DNA of 52,260 nt from Nitrospirota bacterium (GTDB lineage: Bacteria; Nitrospirota; Nitrospiria; Nitrospirales; Nitrospiraceae): NCBI GenBank assembly GCA_028876065.1, contig JAGWTI010000012.1:1-52260 (forward strand). Reading direction: 5' to 3'. Below, piece after piece: positions 50,810 through 52,260 of the stretch. The notes under the pieces were generated by a model that saw nothing but the letters and a program-made list of their open reading frames with translations, ran no database searches and was not told the origin of the DNA. Numbering within the stretch: position 1 is the stretch's first letter; every line of letters begins with the position of its first letter. A program made the translations under genes and the position numbers.

Positions 50810-51058
50810 ATGATTCGACTCAACATTCATGAAGCAAAAACTCACCTCTCTCGCTACCTGGACAAGCTCAAGAAAGGTGAGCGGATCGTGCTCTGCCGTC
50901 GCAATACACCCATTGCCGAGATCGTCGCCTTGCCGGCTCCGGTCGCACGCAAGCGTCCAATCGGGCTGGCCAAAGACCGCCTCACCATTCCTCCGTCCTT
51001 TTGGGAACCCTTACCGGAGGACCTGACGCGCGCCTTCGAGGGGCGACAGGCGTCGTGA
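50810..51058 (+). CDS. Phd/YefM-family antitoxin
   Basis: The 82-residue protein starts with MIRLNIHEAKTHLSRYLDKL, followed by GERIVLCRRNTPIAEIVAL, the Phd/YefM DNA-binding fold. The C-terminal half (about 50-82) should wrap the toxin. It overlaps the toxin gene by four bases (GTGA). It would repress its own operon; the palindromic arrays on both sides could contain its operator, though that is inference. Confidence 0.88.
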   Translation: MIRLNIHEAKTHLSRYLDKLKKGERIVLCRRNTPIAEIVALPAPVARKRPIGLAKDRLTIPPSFWEPLPEDLTRAFEGRQAS

Positions 51059-51441
51059 AGCTCCTGCTTGACACCTGCACGTTCCTCTGGATCATCACAG
51101 ACGCGCCCGATCTGTCGGACCGGGCCGCATCCCTCTTCATGGATCCCGCCCACGACGTCTTCCTCAGTTCCGTATCGGTTTGGGAACTGTCGGTCAAGTA
51201 CTCGCTCGGCCGGATGCCCCTTCCCGACACCCCGGAGCGGTTTCTCCCGGTCCAGCGCGAGCAACACGGCATCGCAGCGCTGCCCCTTGAAGAGCCGGCG
51301 GTTCTTCACCTCCACAAACTCCCTTCCCTGCACCGCGACCCCTTTGACCGCATGTTGATTTGTCAGGCCATCGAGCACGATTGCGTCCTGCTTACCCCGG
51401 ACTCGCTCATCACCCAATACCCCGTGCGAACGCTCTGGTAA
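51055..51441 (+). CDS. vapC: PIN-domain toxin (VapC-type ribonuclease)
   Basis: From GTG 51055 the protein has 128 residues. The PIN active site is complete: Asp in KLLLDTCTFLW, Glu in SVSVWELSVKY, Asp in HRDPFDRMLICQA and a further Asp in LLTPDSLI. VapC toxins cut tRNA or rRNA with Mg. It pairs with the Phd-type antitoxin upstream and lies on the opposite strand to the flanking two-component genes. Confidence 0.9.
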   Translation: MKLLLDTCTFLWIITDAPDLSDRAASLFMDPAHDVFLSSVSVWELSVKYSLGRMPLPDTPERFLPVQREQHGIAALPLEEPAVLHLHKLPSLHRDPFDRMLICQAIEHDCVLLTPDSLITQYPVRTLW

Positions 51442-51453
51442 CGAAGAAGTGAC

Positions 51454-51627
51454 GATTGCACGGAATTGTTGATTGCCACGATTCAATGATTGCCATGATT
51501 GCGCAAAATTGACGAGTGATGGATTGTACAGAATCGTCAATTCTGGCAATCGTGGCAATTCTGGCAATTCCGTCAACCTTGGCAATTCCGCCAATCCAAC
51601 AATCGTCAATTCTTCGCAATCGTCAAT
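51454..51627. repeat. ATTGCCA-type repeat array, right flank of the toxin-antitoxin pair
   Basis: The left third has ATTGCCACGATTC and ATTGCCATGATTG; the right part has TGGCAATCGTGGCAAT (51544-51559) and GGCAATTCTGGCAAT (51554-51568), exact complements of 50595-50610 and 50527-50541. CAATCGTCAAT occurs at 51600-51610 and 51617-51627. The histidine kinase stop (51623-51625) lies in the last copy. Confidence 0.8.
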
Positions 51628-52260
51628 GATTCAATTCTTCAGAAACCGGCAGCCGGACGATGAACGTGGTGCCTCGCCCCACCTCCGTCTCGCACGCCAC
51701 CCGGCCTTTCAGGCCCATGACGATGGCGCGGACCGTCCAGAGGCCCAGACCCGTGCCTTCTCCCGCCGATTTGGTGCTGAAAAACGGTTCGAACAGCTTG
51801 GGCCGATGCTCCGGGAGAATGCCGGGTCCGTCGTCTTGTATCCGAACTTCGATCCACGCCTGATGCAGATTCGCCGCCACCGTCAACGTCCCGCGACCAT
51901 GGGACGAGGCCATCGCCTGGATGGCGTTGAGGAGGAGGTTCAGAAACGCCTCCTGGAGCTGGCGCGGATCGGACCGGATGGCGGGCAGATCCGGCGCCAG
52001 CTCGGTCACCAATCGGATCTGGTTTTTCATCAGCTCATTGGACAGGAATTCCAGCGTCTCGTCCAGGATCGTCCGAATGTCGCACTGGGTCTGCCGGAGC
52101 TGAGCGGGCTTGGCCAAGGTGAGGAACCGCTCCGTGACGCGGGTCATGCGTTTCGCGGCCTCTTCGATTGTTTTCAGGTCGGCCGGCATGTCGCCATAGT
52201 CCTGCGCCGCCAGCTTCTCCTTCAAGAGCTGCAAGCGGCCGGTCAGGACGAAGAGGGGAT
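51623..52260 (-). CDS. Sensor histidine kinase, C-terminal part, 5' end beyond window
   Basis: The frame is open to the window edge: the first visible residues PLFVLTGRLQLLKEKLAA are the helix just after the phosphoacceptor His, which lies outside. The ATP domain is complete: N box FLNLLLNAIQAM, G1 QDDGPGI, F box FEPFFSTK and G2 GEGTGLGLW. It ends SEELNH with the stop supplied by a repeat. It is likely to phosphorylate the double-receiver protein at 49720. Confidence 0.9.
   Translation of the reverse strand, partial: PLFVLTGRLQLLKEKLAAQDYGDMPADLKTIEEAAKRMTRVTERFLTLAKPAQLRQTQCDIRTILDETLEFLSNELMKNQIRLVTELAPDLPAIRSDPRQLQEAFLNLLLNAIQAMASSHGRGTLTVAANLHQAWIEVRIQDDGPGILPEHRPKLFEPFFSTKSAGEGTGLGLWTVRAIVMGLKGRVACETEVGRGTTFIVRLPVSEELNH

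Noticed and set aside
39418-51627. Repeat clusters as possible CRISPR arrays
   Set aside because: Units are degenerate, vary in spacing, lie between many genes and contain complementary words within one element; no constant repeat-spacer pattern and no cas genes.

Overview
The window is high-GC chromosomal DNA from a bacterium, most likely a Nitrospira-like member of the Nitrospirota. This placement is inferred from gene content: a bacterial relative of the archaeal 2,3-cyclic diphosphoglycerate synthetase, an archaeal-type methionine adenosyltransferase, a ribosome-hibernation/cold-shock fusion, and paired cupredoxin and cytochrome c genes. No marker gene such as rRNA is present. I see no tRNA, rRNA, insertion sequence, CRISPR array or phage gene.

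Left part (1-9.1 kb, almost all minus strand). A stress cluster (zinc-binding BCAM0308-like protein, phosphoribosyltransferase, Hsp20, two tiny overlapping genes) is followed by a gap holding a candidate plus-strand structured RNA with its own terminator. Next is a pyruvate-to-acetyl-CoA operon: acetyl-CoA synthetase, E1 alpha, a YtxH protein, E1 beta, a half-length TSUP permease, E2 and an acyl carrier protein.

9.4-21.7 kb (plus strand). A cyclic-diphosphoglycerate-synthetase-like NTPase overlaps a tailed carbamate kinase and is followed by DNA polymerase X. A stranded 3' end of a DUF1614 gene comes next. After it lie a bacterial PH protein, a trypsin-like protease, a small unknown protein, an FHA-transmembrane-coiled-coil-trypsin protein, a universal stress protein, an ankyrin-caspase lipoprotein and a radical SAM enzyme of the AmmeMemoRadiSam family.

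21.7-31.4 kb (minus strand). Split methylmalonyl-CoA mutase, its MeaB chaperone and a methylmalonyl-CoA decarboxylase form a Sleeping-beauty-mutase-type route between succinyl-CoA and propionyl-CoA. It is followed by a P-type ATPase carrying the Na,K-ATPase (P2C) ion-site signature and a second universal stress protein. glnS lies upstream.

31.5-39.4 kb is mixed: methyltransferase, secreted pentapeptide-repeat protein, macrodomain protein with a short leader reading frame, orphan FliL-like protein, MgtC/DUF4010 membrane protein, archaeal-type SAM synthetase and a second radical SAM paralog.

39.4-52.3 kb carries DnaJ, BON, CBS and MlaC proteins, a cytochrome c and cupredoxin pair, a Lon-family protease behind an HPF-CSD gene, an APH-type kinase, APS kinase and a two-component system. 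Its distinguishing feature is a dispersed family of short repeats (core ATTGACGATTG, plus an ATTGCCA-type variant) in nearly every intergenic gap to the right of 39.4 kb; I did not find the core to the left. These elements are internally palindromic. They provide the stop codons of three genes and the start codon of another. They also flank two cassette-like inserts: a four-helix-bundle gene, and a Phd-VapC toxin-antitoxin pair lying between a histidine kinase and its likely response regulator.
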